A stretch of DNA of 64,000 bases. Source: Streptomyces leeuwenhoekii (lineage in GTDB: Bacteria > Actinomycetota > Actinomycetes > Streptomycetales > Streptomycetaceae). The number at the start of each line of letters is the position of its first letter. Position 1 is the stretch's first letter. The stretch spans positions 4,478,001-4,542,000 of the forward strand of contig NZ_LN831790.1 of assembly GCF_001013905.1 (NCBI RefSeq), written 5' to 3'. The translations under genes and the position numbers were made by a program. Under the pieces are notes generated by a model. The model searched no databases and was not told the origin of the DNA. It saw only the letters and a program-made list of their open reading frames with translations. Below, in pieces: positions 17,684 through 27,172 of the stretch.

Positions 17684-18760
17684 TCAGCGACCGGTCTTCG
17701 GGGCCTTCCAGCGGGCGATGCCGCGGGCCACCAGGTTGAGGATCATGATGAACGCGATGAGCGTCAGGGCCGCCGCCCAGGCGCGGTCGTAGGCCGGGCC
17801 GGGGCCGCCGCTGTTGATGTACTGGAGGTAGATGTACATCGGCAGCGACGCCTGCGGGTCGGAGAACGGGTTGGAGTTGATGAAGTTCGTGACCCAGACC
17901 AGCAGCAGCACGGGTGCCGTCTCGCCGGTGATGCGGGCGATGGCCAGCATCACACCGGTGGTGATGCCGCCGATCGACGTCGGCAGGACGACCTTCAGGA
18001 TGGTCCGCCACTTGGGCACGCCCAGCGCCAGCGACGCCTCGCGCAGCTCGTTCGGGACGAGCTTGAGCATCTCCTCGGTGGAGCGGACGACGGTCGGGAT
18101 CATCAGGATGGCCAGGGCGAGGGAGCCGGCGAAGCCGGAGTAGCCCATGTCCAGGATCAGGATCCACAGGCTGAGGATGAACAGGCCGGCGACGATCGAC
18201 GGGATGCCCGTCATGACGTCGATGAAGAAGGTGACGGCCTTGGCGAGCTTGCCGCGCCCGTACTCGACGAGGTAGATCGCGGTGAGCACGCCGATCGGCA
18301 CGGACATCGCGGTGGCCAGGCCGACCTGCTGGAGGGTGCCGAGGATGGCGTGGTAGATGCCGCCGCCGGGCTCGGTGTCGGCGACCACGCCCATGGAGTG
18401 GGTGAGGAAGTAGCCGTCGAGCACCTTCACACCGCGGCTGACGGTCTCCCAGACCAGCGAGGCCAGCGGGATGATGGCGAGGAGGAACGCCACCCAGACG
18501 AGGCTGGTCGCCATCCGGTCCTTGGCCTGGCGCCGCCCCTCGACGCGCGCGGAGACGGCGTAGGAGCCGAGGACGAACAGGACGGCCGCGATCAGCGCCC
18601 ACTGGATGCTGCTCTCCAGCCCGGCCGCCGCGCTGATGCCGAGGCCCAGGGCGACCGAGCCGGCGGCGACCGCCCACGGGAACCACGCCGGCAGGGTCGC
18701 GCCGCGCAGCGAGCTCGGCGGGCGCTTGGCCGGGTTGTCGTTGAGGGTTGCGTGGCTCAT
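17684..18760 (-). CDS. pstA: Phosphate ABC transporter permease PstA
   Basis: 358-residue integral membrane permease with about eight helices, including two extra N-terminal ones. The EAA-type loop that contacts PstB is LVPNELREASLALGVPKWRT. The ATG overlaps the pstC stop in ATGA, so the two are translationally coupled. It forms the phosphate channel with PstC. Confidence 0.96.
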   Translation of the reverse strand: MSHATLNDNPAKRPPSSLRGATLPAWFPWAVAAGSVALGLGISAAAGLESSIQWALIAAVLFVLGSYAVSARVEGRRQAKDRMATSLVWVAFLLAIIPLASLVWETVSRGVKVLDGYFLTHSMGVVADTEPGGGIYHAILGTLQQVGLATAMSVPIGVLTAIYLVEYGRGKLAKAVTFFIDVMTGIPSIVAGLFILSLWILILDMGYSGFAGSLALAILMIPTVVRSTEEMLKLVPNELREASLALGVPKWRTILKVVLPTSIGGITTGVMLAIARITGETAPVLLLVWVTNFINSNPFSDPQASLPMYIYLQYINSGGPGPAYDRAWAAALTLIAFIMILNLVARGIARWKAPKTGR

Positions 18761-19761
18761 GCGTTGGCCCCCGAGTACTCCTTGCGGCGGGCGATGATCA
18801 GGCGGGCCGCGCCGTTGACCAGCAGGGTGATGACGAAGAGCACCAGACCGGAGGCGATCAGCGCGTCCCGGCCCATGGGGGTGGCCTCGTTGAACTTGCT
18901 GGCGATGTTCTGGGCGAAGGTGCCGCCGCCCGGGTCGAGCAGGCTGGCGCTGATGTCGAGGCTCGGGGAGAGGACCATGGCGACGGCCATGGTCTCGCCG
19001 AGCGCGCGGCCGAGGCCGAGCATCGAGGCGGAGATCACGCCGGAGCGCCCGAAGGGCAGCACGGACATGCGGATGACCTCCCAGCGCGTGGCGCCGAGGG
19101 CCAGGGCCGCCTCCTCGTGCATCCGCGGGACCTGCCGGAAGACCTCGCGGCTCACGTTGGTGATGATCGGCAGGATCATGATGGCGAGCAGGATGCCGAC
19201 GGTGAACAGCGAGCGCGGGGCGCCGTCGTTCCACTCGAGGACGCCGGTCCAGCCCAGGTACGTGTCCAGCCAGCCGTACAGGCCGGTCAGGTTCGGTACG
19301 AGGACCAGGGCGCCCCACAGGCCGTAGACGATGGACGGCACCGCGGCGAGCAGGTCGATCACGTAGGCGATCGGGCCGCCGAGCCGGCGCGGGGCGTAGT
19401 GGGTGATGAACAGGGCGATGCCGACCGCGATGGGCACGGCGATGGCCATGGCGATGACCGACGACACGATGGTGCCGAAGACGAGCACCGCGATGCCGAA
19501 CTTCGGCGGCACGCCACTGGGGTTCCACTCGAAGGTGGTGAAGAAGTTGGCCTCGTCCTTGCTGATGGCGAGGGTGGCGCGGTAGGTCAGGAAGGCCGCG
19601 ATGGCGGCCATGATCACCAGCACGAAGATGCCGGAGCCGCGGGAGAGCCCGAGGAAGATCCGGTCTCCGGGGCGGGTGGCGCCGCGCGCGGCGCGCTTGT
19701 CCTCCGCCCCGGTCGGCTGGGGTGCGGGAGGTGCTGTGGGGTTCTGTGTCGATATGTCCAT
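18757..19761 (-). CDS. pstC: Phosphate ABC transporter permease PstC
   Basis: 334 residues. A Pro/Ala-rich cytoplasmic N-terminus (to about residue 35) precedes six helices. The EAA loop is PRMHEEAALALGATRWEVIR. ATG 19761 has GGAGA upstream. It lies 131 nt after pstS; that gap contains GC-rich dyads that may tune the pstS-to-pstC transcript ratio, as in other pst operons (inference). Confidence 0.96.
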   Translation of the reverse strand: MDISTQNPTAPPAPQPTGAEDKRAARGATRPGDRIFLGLSRGSGIFVLVIMAAIAAFLTYRATLAISKDEANFFTTFEWNPSGVPPKFGIAVLVFGTIVSSVIAMAIAVPIAVGIALFITHYAPRRLGGPIAYVIDLLAAVPSIVYGLWGALVLVPNLTGLYGWLDTYLGWTGVLEWNDGAPRSLFTVGILLAIMILPIITNVSREVFRQVPRMHEEAALALGATRWEVIRMSVLPFGRSGVISASMLGLGRALGETMAVAMVLSPSLDISASLLDPGGGTFAQNIASKFNEATPMGRDALIASGLVLFVITLLVNGAARLIIARRKEYSGANA

Positions 19762-19892
19762 CGGGTTCTCCGGTCTGCGGAGCCGTCGTGCGGGGCGGCT
19801 CGGGCGGAGCGCGTCCCGGGTGGCGGGGGCTCCTGGCGGCGGTGCACCGGACGGTGCGGCCCGGGCCCGTCCGGGCCCGGACCGCACTCGGG

Positions 19893-21020
19893 TCAGCTCA
19901 GGCCCGAGATGGTCTCGCGGACCTTGGTGATGATCTCGTCGGGCATCGGGGCGTAGCCGGCCTTGGCCAGCAGGCCCTGCCCGTCCTCGGAGGCGATGTA
20001 GTTCAGGAAGGACTTGGTGGCGGGCAGGGTGTCCGCCTTGTTGCCCTTGTCGCAGACGATCTCGTACGTCACCAGGACGATCGGGTAGGCGCCCGCGGTG
20101 GTCGGGGTGTAGTCCAGCTCCAGCGCGAGGTCCTTGCCGGTGCCGACGACCTTGGCGGCGCCGATGGCCGCGGTGGCGTTCTCGACGGTGGCCTTGACCG
20201 GCTCGGCGGCCTCGGTCTTGATGTCGACGGTCTTCATGCCGCCCTTGGCGTACGACAGCTCGAAGTACGAGATGGCGCCCGAGGTCTGGCTGACCTGCTG
20301 CGCGAGGCCGGAGGAGCCCTGCGCGGACTGGCCGCCCTTGGCCTCCCAGGACTTGCCCGGCTCGTACTTCCAGTCGCCGGGGGCGGCGGCCTTGAGGTAC
20401 TTGGTGAAGTTGTCCGTGGTGCCGGACTCGTCGGAGCGGTGGAACGCCTGGATCTTCAGGTCGGGCAGCTTGGCGTCCGGGTTGAGCTTCTTGATCGCCT
20501 CGTCGTTCCAGTTGGTGATCTTGCTGTCGAAGATCTTGGCGAGCGTCGACGCGTCCAGGACGAGCGTGTCGACACCGGGGACGTTGAAGCCGACGGCGAT
20601 CGGGCCGCCGACCATCGGCAGGTCGATGCCCTGGCCGCCGGAGCAGATCTTCTTCGACGCCTCGATCTCGTCGGGCTTCAGCGCGGAGTCCGAACCGGCG
20701 AACGCGGTCTGGCCCTGGGTGAACGCCGTGATGCCGGCGCCCGAACCGGTCGGGTTGTAGTTGATCTGCACGTCCTTGCAGGCAGCGGTGTACTGCTTGA
20801 CCCAGGCGTCGATCGCGTTCTTCTGGGCGGAGGACCCCGACGCCTGGAGCTGGCCCTTGGCGTCGCCGCAGGAGATCGAGGTGTTGGCGGCCGTCGTCGC
20901 GCCGTCGCCGTCGCCGTTGCCGCCGGTTTCGTCCGAGCCGCACGCCGAGAGGGCCAGGGCGCCGGAGACGGCGAGTGCGCCGAGGGCGAGGGCCCGCCGG
21001 TTCATGCGCTGAAGCTTCAC
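19893..21020 (-). CDS. pstS: Phosphate-binding lipoprotein PstS
   Basis: 375 residues. The lipoprotein signal ends in LSAC (Cys27), followed by an Asp/Gly linker. The periplasmic-binding fold has typical PstS phosphate-contact segments: LQASGSSAQKNAIDAWVKQY, GSGAGITAFTQGQTAFAGSD, and FHRSDESGTTDNFTKYL. It is anchored on the outer membrane face, captures phosphate and delivers it to PstCAB. It is the first gene of the operon and follows a PHO box at 21154-21175. Confidence 0.97.
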   Translation of the reverse strand: MKLQRMNRRALALGALAVSGALALSACGSDETGGNGDGDGATTAANTSISCGDAKGQLQASGSSAQKNAIDAWVKQYTAACKDVQINYNPTGSGAGITAFTQGQTAFAGSDSALKPDEIEASKKICSGGQGIDLPMVGGPIAVGFNVPGVDTLVLDASTLAKIFDSKITNWNDEAIKKLNPDAKLPDLKIQAFHRSDESGTTDNFTKYLKAAAPGDWKYEPGKSWEAKGGQSAQGSSGLAQQVSQTSGAISYFELSYAKGGMKTVDIKTEAAEPVKATVENATAAIGAAKVVGTGKDLALELDYTPTTAGAYPIVLVTYEIVCDKGNKADTLPATKSFLNYIASEDGQGLLAKAGYAPMPDEIITKVRETISGLS

Positions 21021-21153
21021 TTTCGGGAATTCCTTCCAGGAGCCGCCGTGCCGGTGGCGGCGTGCGAAGACTGGGAGCAGGGGACGGGCCTCGAAAGGAC
21101 GCCCGCATCGGCTGAGGCCGAAATTAGGCAGATCAGGTGAAGCCGCCTATGGC

Positions 21154-21175
21154 CGTAAGTGAACGCGGAGTGAAT
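21154..21175 (-). promoter_or_regulatory. PHO box (PhoP binding site) of pstS
   Basis: Read leftward, two adjacent 11-nt direct repeats, ATTCACTCCGC and GTTCACTTACG, match the Streptomyces PhoP core unit. A further GCTTCACCTGA half-site is at 21134-21144. The position ~130 nt before pstS fits PhoR-PhoP activation under phosphate limitation. Confidence 0.85.
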
Positions 21176-21528
21176 CCCTGAGGTCGGTGCGGTTAGGTAA
21201 CGGAACGCTTACGTCAAGGACACGGCGCGATTCCGGACGATGCGACTATGACAGGCGCAGGGCGTCCGGAAGGGCGCCAATCAGGGCATGATCCCTCGGG
21301 AGGGTGAGGAATCGCGGGGCGTCGTGTTTCGGCCGGTGGACGAGGCGGGCGCGCACGCCTGCGCCGCGCGCGCACGCCTGCGCCGGGCGCCTGGCGGGAA
21401 CGCGGGGCGCGGCGGGCGCGGGGCGGTGGTGTTTCCGGACGCGTTCGCCGTCGGGGCCGGGGCCAGTGCCAGGGCCGGTACTGGAGCGGGGCCGGGTCCG
21501 TGGGCGCGGTCGGGGGCCGGGGCCCCGG
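21176..21528. other. Intergenic, upstream of pstS
   Basis: GC-rich spacer between the pstS promoter and the CHAD gene end. It holds a 19-bp-period duplication (GCGCACGCCTGCGCC at 21351 and again near 21370). The reading frames here are Gly/Ala/Arg low complexity without a ribosome site, so I see no gene. Confidence 0.5.
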
Positions 21529-22698
21529 TCACGGGGCCGTGGTGACGGTCTCCTTCTGCCAGCAGTGCTGGAACGCGTACCGCGCCGCCTCCACCTCGTG
21601 CCGCTGATCGGCGTGGAGCACCCCGAGCGCGTACGCCGTGGCCGGGGCGATCCGCGGGGTACGGGCGGCCTGGGCCGCGGCTGCGGCGGCCTCCGAGGCG
21701 TCGCGGTGCCGGTCGAGGGCCTCGCCCGCGGCCAGCAGCCGGACCTCCGCCGGGTCCGGCCCGGGCTCCCGGCCGTCGCCGGGCAGGGCCGTCGCCCCGG
21801 TGCCGTGCAGGACCTCGCGGGCGTAGCGGTGCAGGCGCAGCAGCAGCCGGACCTGATGCCAGGGGGCGTCCTGCGGGTGCGGGGAGGGGTCCGGGGACAG
21901 GCCGTGGACCAGCGCCTCGGAGTTGTACGGGCTGCCGGCCGTGACCAGGGGCAGCGCCGCGACCGCGTCCGTCAGACGGCCCAGGGCCGCCGCGGCGAGC
22001 GGGCGGGGGTCGGTGCCGGCCGCGGTCGGTGCCAGGGGGACCTCGCTGGCCAGGACGGCCACCTTGTCGGCGACCGCGTGGAAGCGGGCGGAGCCGAGGG
22101 CCTGGAGGGCGGTGGAGTGGGCCCGCGTCCGGGCCAGCGTCAACTGCCGGTCCAGCAGGGCGCCGGCCTTGGCCGCGCCCACCGTGAGGCTGCCCCGCTC
22201 CGGCAGCGCGGGCCGGGCCGGGAACGCCTGGCCCGCCGGGGCCGAGCCGGACAGCCGGTGCAGCGCCTGGAGCAGGCGTTCCAGGCGGGCCGCGTACGCG
22301 TGCTCCAGGGCCAGGGTGCCCGACAGCCAGGCCAGCTCCGGGCGCATGGTCTCCGCCCAGTCCGGGTCGAGGAGGGCCTGGAAGGTGTGCAGGGTGCCGC
22401 TGATCCGGCGGGCCGAGCGGCGCAGCGCGCGCGCCGCGTCGACGGGGCTCTCCGGGCCGCCCGTGCCGGGGCCGGTCTCCCGGTGCAGCCGCAGGGCCCG
22501 CAGGAACTCGGTGGCCTGCGCCCGCAGGTACCCCGCGACGGTCTCCGCGGTGGGCGTACCGAGCTCCGGGGCGGTCGGCGGGCGCTCCGGGGCGGCCGGG
22601 AAGGGCTCCGGGCCGCCCGGGAGGCGCTCCGGGGCGGGCGGCAGGCCGGGGGACGCCCCGGCCGTGGGGTCCGTCGGTTCAAGGTGTCGCTGTACCAC
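21529..22698 (-). CDS. CHAD-domain protein (polyphosphate-associated)
   Basis: 389 residues. A Pro-rich N-terminus (residues 1-50) leads to a helical CHAD domain with repeated Arg/Lys-rich helices, e.g. [38 protein letters not shown] and [18 protein letters not shown] domains bind polyphosphate through such basic surfaces. The GTG start lies 20 nt inside the 3' end of ppk, so it is coupled to polyphosphate kinase, a strong contextual sign of a polyphosphate granule role. The conserved His at the start of the first CHAD helix is not obvious here. Confidence 0.85.
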   Translation of the reverse strand: MVQRHLEPTDPTAGASPGLPPAPERLPGGPEPFPAAPERPPTAPELGTPTAETVAGYLRAQATEFLRALRLHRETGPGTGGPESPVDAARALRRSARRISGTLHTFQALLDPDWAETMRPELAWLSGTLALEHAYAARLERLLQALHRLSGSAPAGQAFPARPALPERGSLTVGAAKAGALLDRQLTLARTRAHSTALQALGSARFHAVADKVAVLASEVPLAPTAAGTDPRPLAAAALGRLTDAVAALPLVTAGSPYNSEALVHGLSPDPSPHPQDAPWHQVRLLLRLHRYAREVLHGTGATALPGDGREPGPDPAEVRLLAAGEALDRHRDASEAAAAAAQAARTPRIAPATAYALGVLHADQRHEVEAARYAFQHCWQKETVTTAP

Positions 22699-24919
22699 GC
22701 CGGCGCCTCCGGGCGTCTATGAGCATCTCCTGGATGTTGCGCAGGGGCGCGCCGTCCGCGTCGGTGGCGTGCCGGGTCCACTCGCCGTCCGGGCCGAGGT
22801 GCCAGGAGGCGGTGGTGTCGGACATGCCGGTCTCGAGGAGCCGGTTCATGGCCGCCCGATGGGCCGGGTCGACGACCCGGACGAGCGCCTCTATCCGGCG
22901 GTCGAGGTTGCGGTGCATCATGTCGGCGCTGCCGATCCACATCTCCGGCTCGCCGCCGTTGCAGAAGGCGAAGACGCGCGAGTGTTCGAGGAAGCGGCCG
23001 AGGACGGAGCGGACCCGGATGTTCTCCGACAGGCCCGCCACGCCCGGGCGCAGCGCGCAGATGCCGCGCACCCACACGTCGACCGGCACGCCCGCCATCG
23101 ACGCGCGGTACAGCGCGTCGATGACGGCCTCGTCGACGATGGAGTTCACCTTGATGCGGACGTAGGCGGGGCGCCCGGCGCGGTGGTGCTGGATCTCCCG
23201 GTGGATGCGCGAGACCAGGCCGTCGCGCAGGGACTTCGGGGCCACCAGGAGGCGGCGGTAGGTCTCGCGGCGCGAGTAGCCGGAGAGGCGGTTGAACAGG
23301 TCGGAGAGGTCCGCGCCGACCTGTGGGTCGGCGGTGAGCAGGCCGAGGTCCTCGTAGAGGCGGGCCGTCTTCGGGTGGTAGTTGCCGGTGCCCACGTGGC
23401 TGTAGCGGCGGAGGGTCTCCCCCTCCTGCCGTACGACGAGGGAGAGCTTGCAGTGCGTCTTCAGGCCGACCAGGCCGTAGACGACGTGGCAGCCGGCCTC
23501 CTCCAGCTTGCGGGCCCACTTGATGTTGGCGTGCTCATCGAAGCGGGCCTTGATCTCGACCAGGACCAGGACCTGCTTGCCGGACTCGGCCGCCTCGATG
23601 AGCGCGTCGACTATCGGCGAGTCGCCGGAGGTGCGGTACAGCGTCTGCTTGATCGCCAGGACGTCGGGGTCGCCGGCGGCCTGCTCCAGGAACGCCTGGA
23701 CCGAGGTGGAGAAGGAGTCGTACGGGTGGTGGAGGAGGACGTCCCGGCTGCGCAGCGCGGCGAAGATGTCCGGCGCGGACGCCGACTCCACCTCGGCCAG
23801 GTCGCGGTGGGTGCCGGCGATGAACTTCGGATACTTCAGCTCCGGCCGGTCCAGGCGGTGGATGCGGAACAGGCCGGTGAGGTCGAGCGGGCCGGGGAGC
23901 GGGTAGACCTCCGCCTCGCTGATCTTCAGCTCGCGGACGAGGAGGTCGAGGACCTCCCGGTCGATGGACTCCTCGACCTCCAGCCGTACGGGCGGGCCGA
24001 AGCGGCGCCGCATGAGCTCCTTCTCCAGGGCCTGGAGGAGGTTCTCGGCGTCGTCCTCCTCCACCTCCAGGTCCTCGTTGCGGGTGAGGCGGAAGGCGTG
24101 GTGCTCCAGCACCTCCATGCCCGGGAACAGCTCCTCCAGGTGGGCGGCGATCACGTCCTCGATGGGGACGTACCGGCCCGGGGACGCCTCCAGGAAGCGG
24201 GACAACAGCGGCGGGACCTTGACGCGGGCGAAGTGGCGGTGGCCCGTGACCGGGTTGCGGACGACGACCGCGAGGTTGAGGGAGAGGCCCGAGATGTAGG
24301 GGAAGGGGTGCGCCGGGTCGACGGCGAGGGGGGTCAGGACCGGGAAGATCTGGTGGCGGAAGAGGGTGAACAGGCGGGCCTGCTCCTTCTCCGTCAGCTC
24401 GTTCCAGCGGACCAGGTGGATGCCCTCCTCGGCGAGGGCCGGGGCGACGTCCTCGTGGAAGCAGGCGGCGTGCCGGGCCATGAGCTCCCGCGAGCGGGCC
24501 CAGATCATCTCCAGGACCTCGCGCGGCTGGAGGCCGGAGGCGGAGCGGGTGGCGACGCCGGTGGCGATACGGCGCTTCAGGCCGGCGACCCGGACCATGA
24601 AGAACTCGTCCAGGTTGCTGGCGAAGATCGCGAGGAAGTTCGCGCGCTCCAGGAGCGGGGTGGCGGGGTCCTCGGCGAGTTCGAGGACGCGTTCGTTGAA
24701 CGCGAGCCAACTGCGTTCGCGATCCAGGAAGCGGCCCTGGGGGAGCGGAGCTCCCGATCCCTGGGACTGCGGTGACTCCTCGTACCCGTCGAGGTCCGCG
24801 TCGATGTCGGGTTCCAGGTCGGAGACCGTGGCCGCCACGGTGTGCGGGCGGTGCGCGGCGATGGAGCCCACGGAGGGCTGCTTGTGCTGGACCTCTGCCG
24901 GGGAGTTGGGCTGGCTCAT
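22679..24919 (-). CDS. ppk: Polyphosphate kinase 1
   Basis: 746 residues. It makes polyphosphate from ATP reversibly at the membrane. The N domain begins [20 protein letters not shown]. Catalytic histidine segments include [20 protein letters not shown], with the autophosphorylated His in [25 protein letters not shown] and the C-terminal [14 protein letters not shown] segment ([16 protein letters not shown]) are standard. ATG 24919 gives the start MSQPNSP; an in-frame ATG at 25054 would add 45 low-complexity residues. In related species it is repressed by PhoP. It is followed by the overlapping CHAD gene. Confidence 0.96.
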   Translation of the reverse strand: MSQPNSPAEVQHKQPSVGSIAAHRPHTVAATVSDLEPDIDADLDGYEESPQSQGSGAPLPQGRFLDRERSWLAFNERVLELAEDPATPLLERANFLAIFASNLDEFFMVRVAGLKRRIATGVATRSASGLQPREVLEMIWARSRELMARHAACFHEDVAPALAEEGIHLVRWNELTEKEQARLFTLFRHQIFPVLTPLAVDPAHPFPYISGLSLNLAVVVRNPVTGHRHFARVKVPPLLSRFLEASPGRYVPIEDVIAAHLEELFPGMEVLEHHAFRLTRNEDLEVEEDDAENLLQALEKELMRRRFGPPVRLEVEESIDREVLDLLVRELKISEAEVYPLPGPLDLTGLFRIHRLDRPELKYPKFIAGTHRDLAEVESASAPDIFAALRSRDVLLHHPYDSFSTSVQAFLEQAAGDPDVLAIKQTLYRTSGDSPIVDALIEAAESGKQVLVLVEIKARFDEHANIKWARKLEEAGCHVVYGLVGLKTHCKLSLVVRQEGETLRRYSHVGTGNYHPKTARLYEDLGLLTADPQVGADLSDLFNRLSGYSRRETYRRLLVAPKSLRDGLVSRIHREIQHHRAGRPAYVRIKVNSIVDEAVIDALYRASMAGVPVDVWVRGICALRPGVAGLSENIRVRSVLGRFLEHSRVFAFCNGGEPEMWIGSADMMHRNLDRRIEALVRVVDPAHRAAMNRLLETGMSDTTASWHLGPDGEWTRHATDADGAPLRNIQEMLIDARRRRRGTATP

Positions 24920-25173
24920 GAACCCATTCTTCCGCGCTGCCAGGAGGACAGGCGCGTCGGAAGACGCGGGCGGGAGCGCTGGGACGGCGTGGGGGCTCCC
25001 GTTTTCCGCGCCCCCCTCCGGGGGCGGTGAAGGCTCTGGCAGGGCGGGCTTCATTCGGCGAGGGTCGCAAGGTCGTCTGAATCGATGGTTACGGGGACAT
25101 GACGTGTGGGATAGCGGGGGGCCTCCGGCCGGGGAGCCGGGGGTCCGGGGAGCCCGGGGGGTGGGGTGTCGGG

Positions 25174-25293
25174 TGCCTGCGGCGTCTGTGCGGCTCGGTG
25201 GAGGTGCGCGGTCTGCCTGCGGCGTCTGTGCGGCTCGGTGGGGGTGCGCGTGTCATGCCTGCGGCGCCTGTGCGGCTCGGTGGGGGTGCGCGT
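25174..25293. repeat. Three-copy tandem repeat, ~40-42 bp period
   Basis: Units beginning TGCCTGCGGCG occur at 25174, 25214 and 25256, sharing a core of about 37 bp that ends GGTGCGCG. They lie in the 535-bp gap upstream of ppk, before a decayed membrane gene. No gene is apparent in 24920-25454. The rest of the gap is GC-rich, with a small dyad CGCCCCC/GGGGGCG near 25010-25027. Confidence 0.75.
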
Positions 25294-25454
25294 AGCGCCT
25301 GTTCGGCGGGGGTGGGTCGGGCCGTGCCGGGGGTGTCCGTCCTCGGAACGGCGCGGAATCGGTGGGGCATCGACTTGCCCGGCGTTGACGCGCCAACCGC
25401 TGCGGGCGGACACCCCCCGGCACGTCCCTTCTCGCCGCGGGCGGCTGCGGGGCC

Positions 25455-26237
25455 GTGGGCGACCCCCGGTACGGCCTTTCCCGCCGTGGGCGGCTGCGGG
25501 GCGCGGCGCTGGCGGGCGGGCTGGGCCTGGCGGTCCTGCTGGACGATCCGGCCCGGCAGCTCACCGCCCCGGTGCCGGTCCGGCGCCCGCTGCGGCAGGC
25601 GCTGCGGGCCGCCCTGGTCGTGCCGGGGGCCGCGCTGTGGTGGGCGGCGGTGCTGCTGCTCGCCCCGGCCGGGGCGCGGCCCCCGGTGGCCGCTCTCGCC
25701 CTGGAGGCGGGTGTCGTCTGCGTGCTCGCCCTCGCCGCGGCGGCGGGGGCGCTGCGGCTGACGGACGAGGCGCGGCCGGGGCGGGCGGTGGCGGCGGTCC
25801 TGCTCACCGCGGCCGTGCTCGCGCCGCTGCTGCTTCCCGAGCGCTGGGCGCTGTTCGTGCCGCCGGACGACGTGCGGTGGGCGGCGGCTCACGACCGGTG
25901 GGCCCTGGTGCTGGCCGGGGCGGCGGCCCTGTGGGCGGTGTGCGGGCCCGAGCCCGTGCGGCGGCGGGCGGCGCGGCCCCGCGCGGCAGGGTCCTCCACC
26001 GGGGCGGCGGGACACGCCGCCGGCGGACGGGCACCGCCGGGGACCGTCCCGTACCGCCGCCCCGGCGGCCTCGCACCCCGTCGGCTCACGTCTCCGTGCG
26101 GTACATCAGGTCCGTCTCGTGGGTGGCGAACCCCAGCCGTTCGTAGACGGAGACCGCCGCCTTGTTGTCGGCGTCGACGTAGAGCATCGCGGTCGGCAGC
26201 CCCCGCTCCGCCAGGTGGCGCAGGCCGATCGTGGTGA
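25455..26237 (+). pseudogene. Probable remnant of a polytopic membrane protein
   Basis: From GTG 25455 the frame gives about five hydrophobic segments in residues 15-175 (ALAGGLGLAVLL, ALWWAAVLLLAPAG, ALEAGVVCVLALAAAAGAL, AVAAVLLTAAVLAPLLL, ALVLAGAAALWAV). It then becomes Arg/Pro-rich low complexity and runs 150 bp antisense into mshD. The beginning lacks a ribosome site and abuts a duplicated CGCCGNGGGCGGCTGCGGGGC motif. This looks like the C-terminal part of a transporter permease whose 5' end was deleted and whose stop was lost. An intact but poorly bounded gene remains possible. Confidence 0.45.
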
Positions 26238-27015
26238 GCGCCCTGCCGAGGCCGCCGCCCTGCGCGCCGGGGCGGACGCCGACGACGTACACCTCGCCCA
26301 GCTCTTCGGCCGCGTGCACCTTGGTCCAGTGGAAGCCGACGAGGTCGTCGCCGCGGAAGGCGAGGAAGAACCCGGCCGGGTCGAACCACGGTTCGGCCTT
26401 GCGGTCGTCGAGGTCCCGCTGGGTCAGGGCGCCCTGCTCGGGGTGGTGGGCGAACGCGGCGGCGTTCACGGCGAGCCAGGCCGCGTCGTCCTGCCCGGGG
26501 ACGAAGGTGCGCACGCTCACGCCCTCGGGCAGCACCGGCTCGGGCAGCACGAAACCGGTCAGCGGGCGGCGCATCTGGCGCAGTTCGCGGAAGAGACTGA
26601 GGCCGAGGACCTGGGCCAGGTGGCGGGCGGCGGAGTGGCCGCCGTGCGCCCACACCCGCAGCCGCTTGCCGGAGGCGGCGAGCAGGGCCGCGCCGAGCGC
26701 CCGGCCGTGTCCCTGCCCGCGGTGCGCGGGGTGCACCACCAGTTCGGCGGCGGGCGGTTCCACCGGGTCGGTGTCCTCGAGCTGGGCGTAGCCGACGAGT
26801 TCGCCGCCGACGGTCAGCAGCAGGTGGGCGACGCCCGCGCGCTCCCCGCCGCGCAACTGGAGGCGTCCCTGTTCGGACACCGCCTGCTGCCCGTCGGTGC
26901 GGGCGGCGTCGGCGAGCAGGGCGAGGACGGCCTCGGTCTGCTCCCCGGTGAGCGCGGCGTGGGTCTCGATCGAGCGGGTGCGGTTGCCGGGCCGTGCGGT
27001 GTCGTCGCTGGTCAT
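26086..27015 (-). CDS. mshD: Mycothiol synthase
   Basis: 309 residues with two GNAT domains, the usual MshD length. It acetylates Cys-GlcN-Ins with acetyl-CoA in the last step of mycothiol synthesis in the cytoplasm. The N-domain signature is ELVVHPAHRGQGHGRALGAA. The C-domain signature is VYVVGVRPGAQGGGLGRALT followed by LYVDADNKAAVSVYERLGF. ATG 27015 gives the start MTSDDTARPG. It is monocistronic and confirms an actinobacterial host. Confidence 0.95.
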   Translation of the reverse strand: MTSDDTARPGNRTRSIETHAALTGEQTEAVLALLADAARTDGQQAVSEQGRLQLRGGERAGVAHLLLTVGGELVGYAQLEDTDPVEPPAAELVVHPAHRGQGHGRALGAALLAASGKRLRVWAHGGHSAARHLAQVLGLSLFRELRQMRRPLTGFVLPEPVLPEGVSVRTFVPGQDDAAWLAVNAAAFAHHPEQGALTQRDLDDRKAEPWFDPAGFFLAFRGDDLVGFHWTKVHAAEELGEVYVVGVRPGAQGGGLGRALTTIGLRHLAERGLPTAMLYVDADNKAAVSVYERLGFATHETDLMYRTET

Positions 27016-27172
27016 GCGTACGAGGGTAAGGGGCGGGCCGGGCAAAGTGGTGGCACGGAGGAGACCAAGGTGTAACCCGGAAACCCCTGTCGCGCTACGC
27101 GCGTTGACTCTAGGCTGCGCCCGGGCCTGTCGCGTCCGCCAGGCCACGAGAAGACCATCCACAGGGGGGCGT

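Noticed and set aside
17684..19528. Single 614-residue protein covering pstA and antisense-like sequence of pstC
   Set aside because: The first part is an out-of-frame reading of pstC; the true PstA starts at 18760 inside it.
21288..21545. 85-residue frame upstream of the CHAD gene end
   Set aside because: Gly/Ala/Arg low complexity, no ribosome site, coded partly by a local 19-bp duplication.
25174..25293. Possible CRISPR array
   Set aside because: Three tandem units with almost no spacer between them, no unique spacers of uniform length and no cas genes; these are direct tandem repeats.
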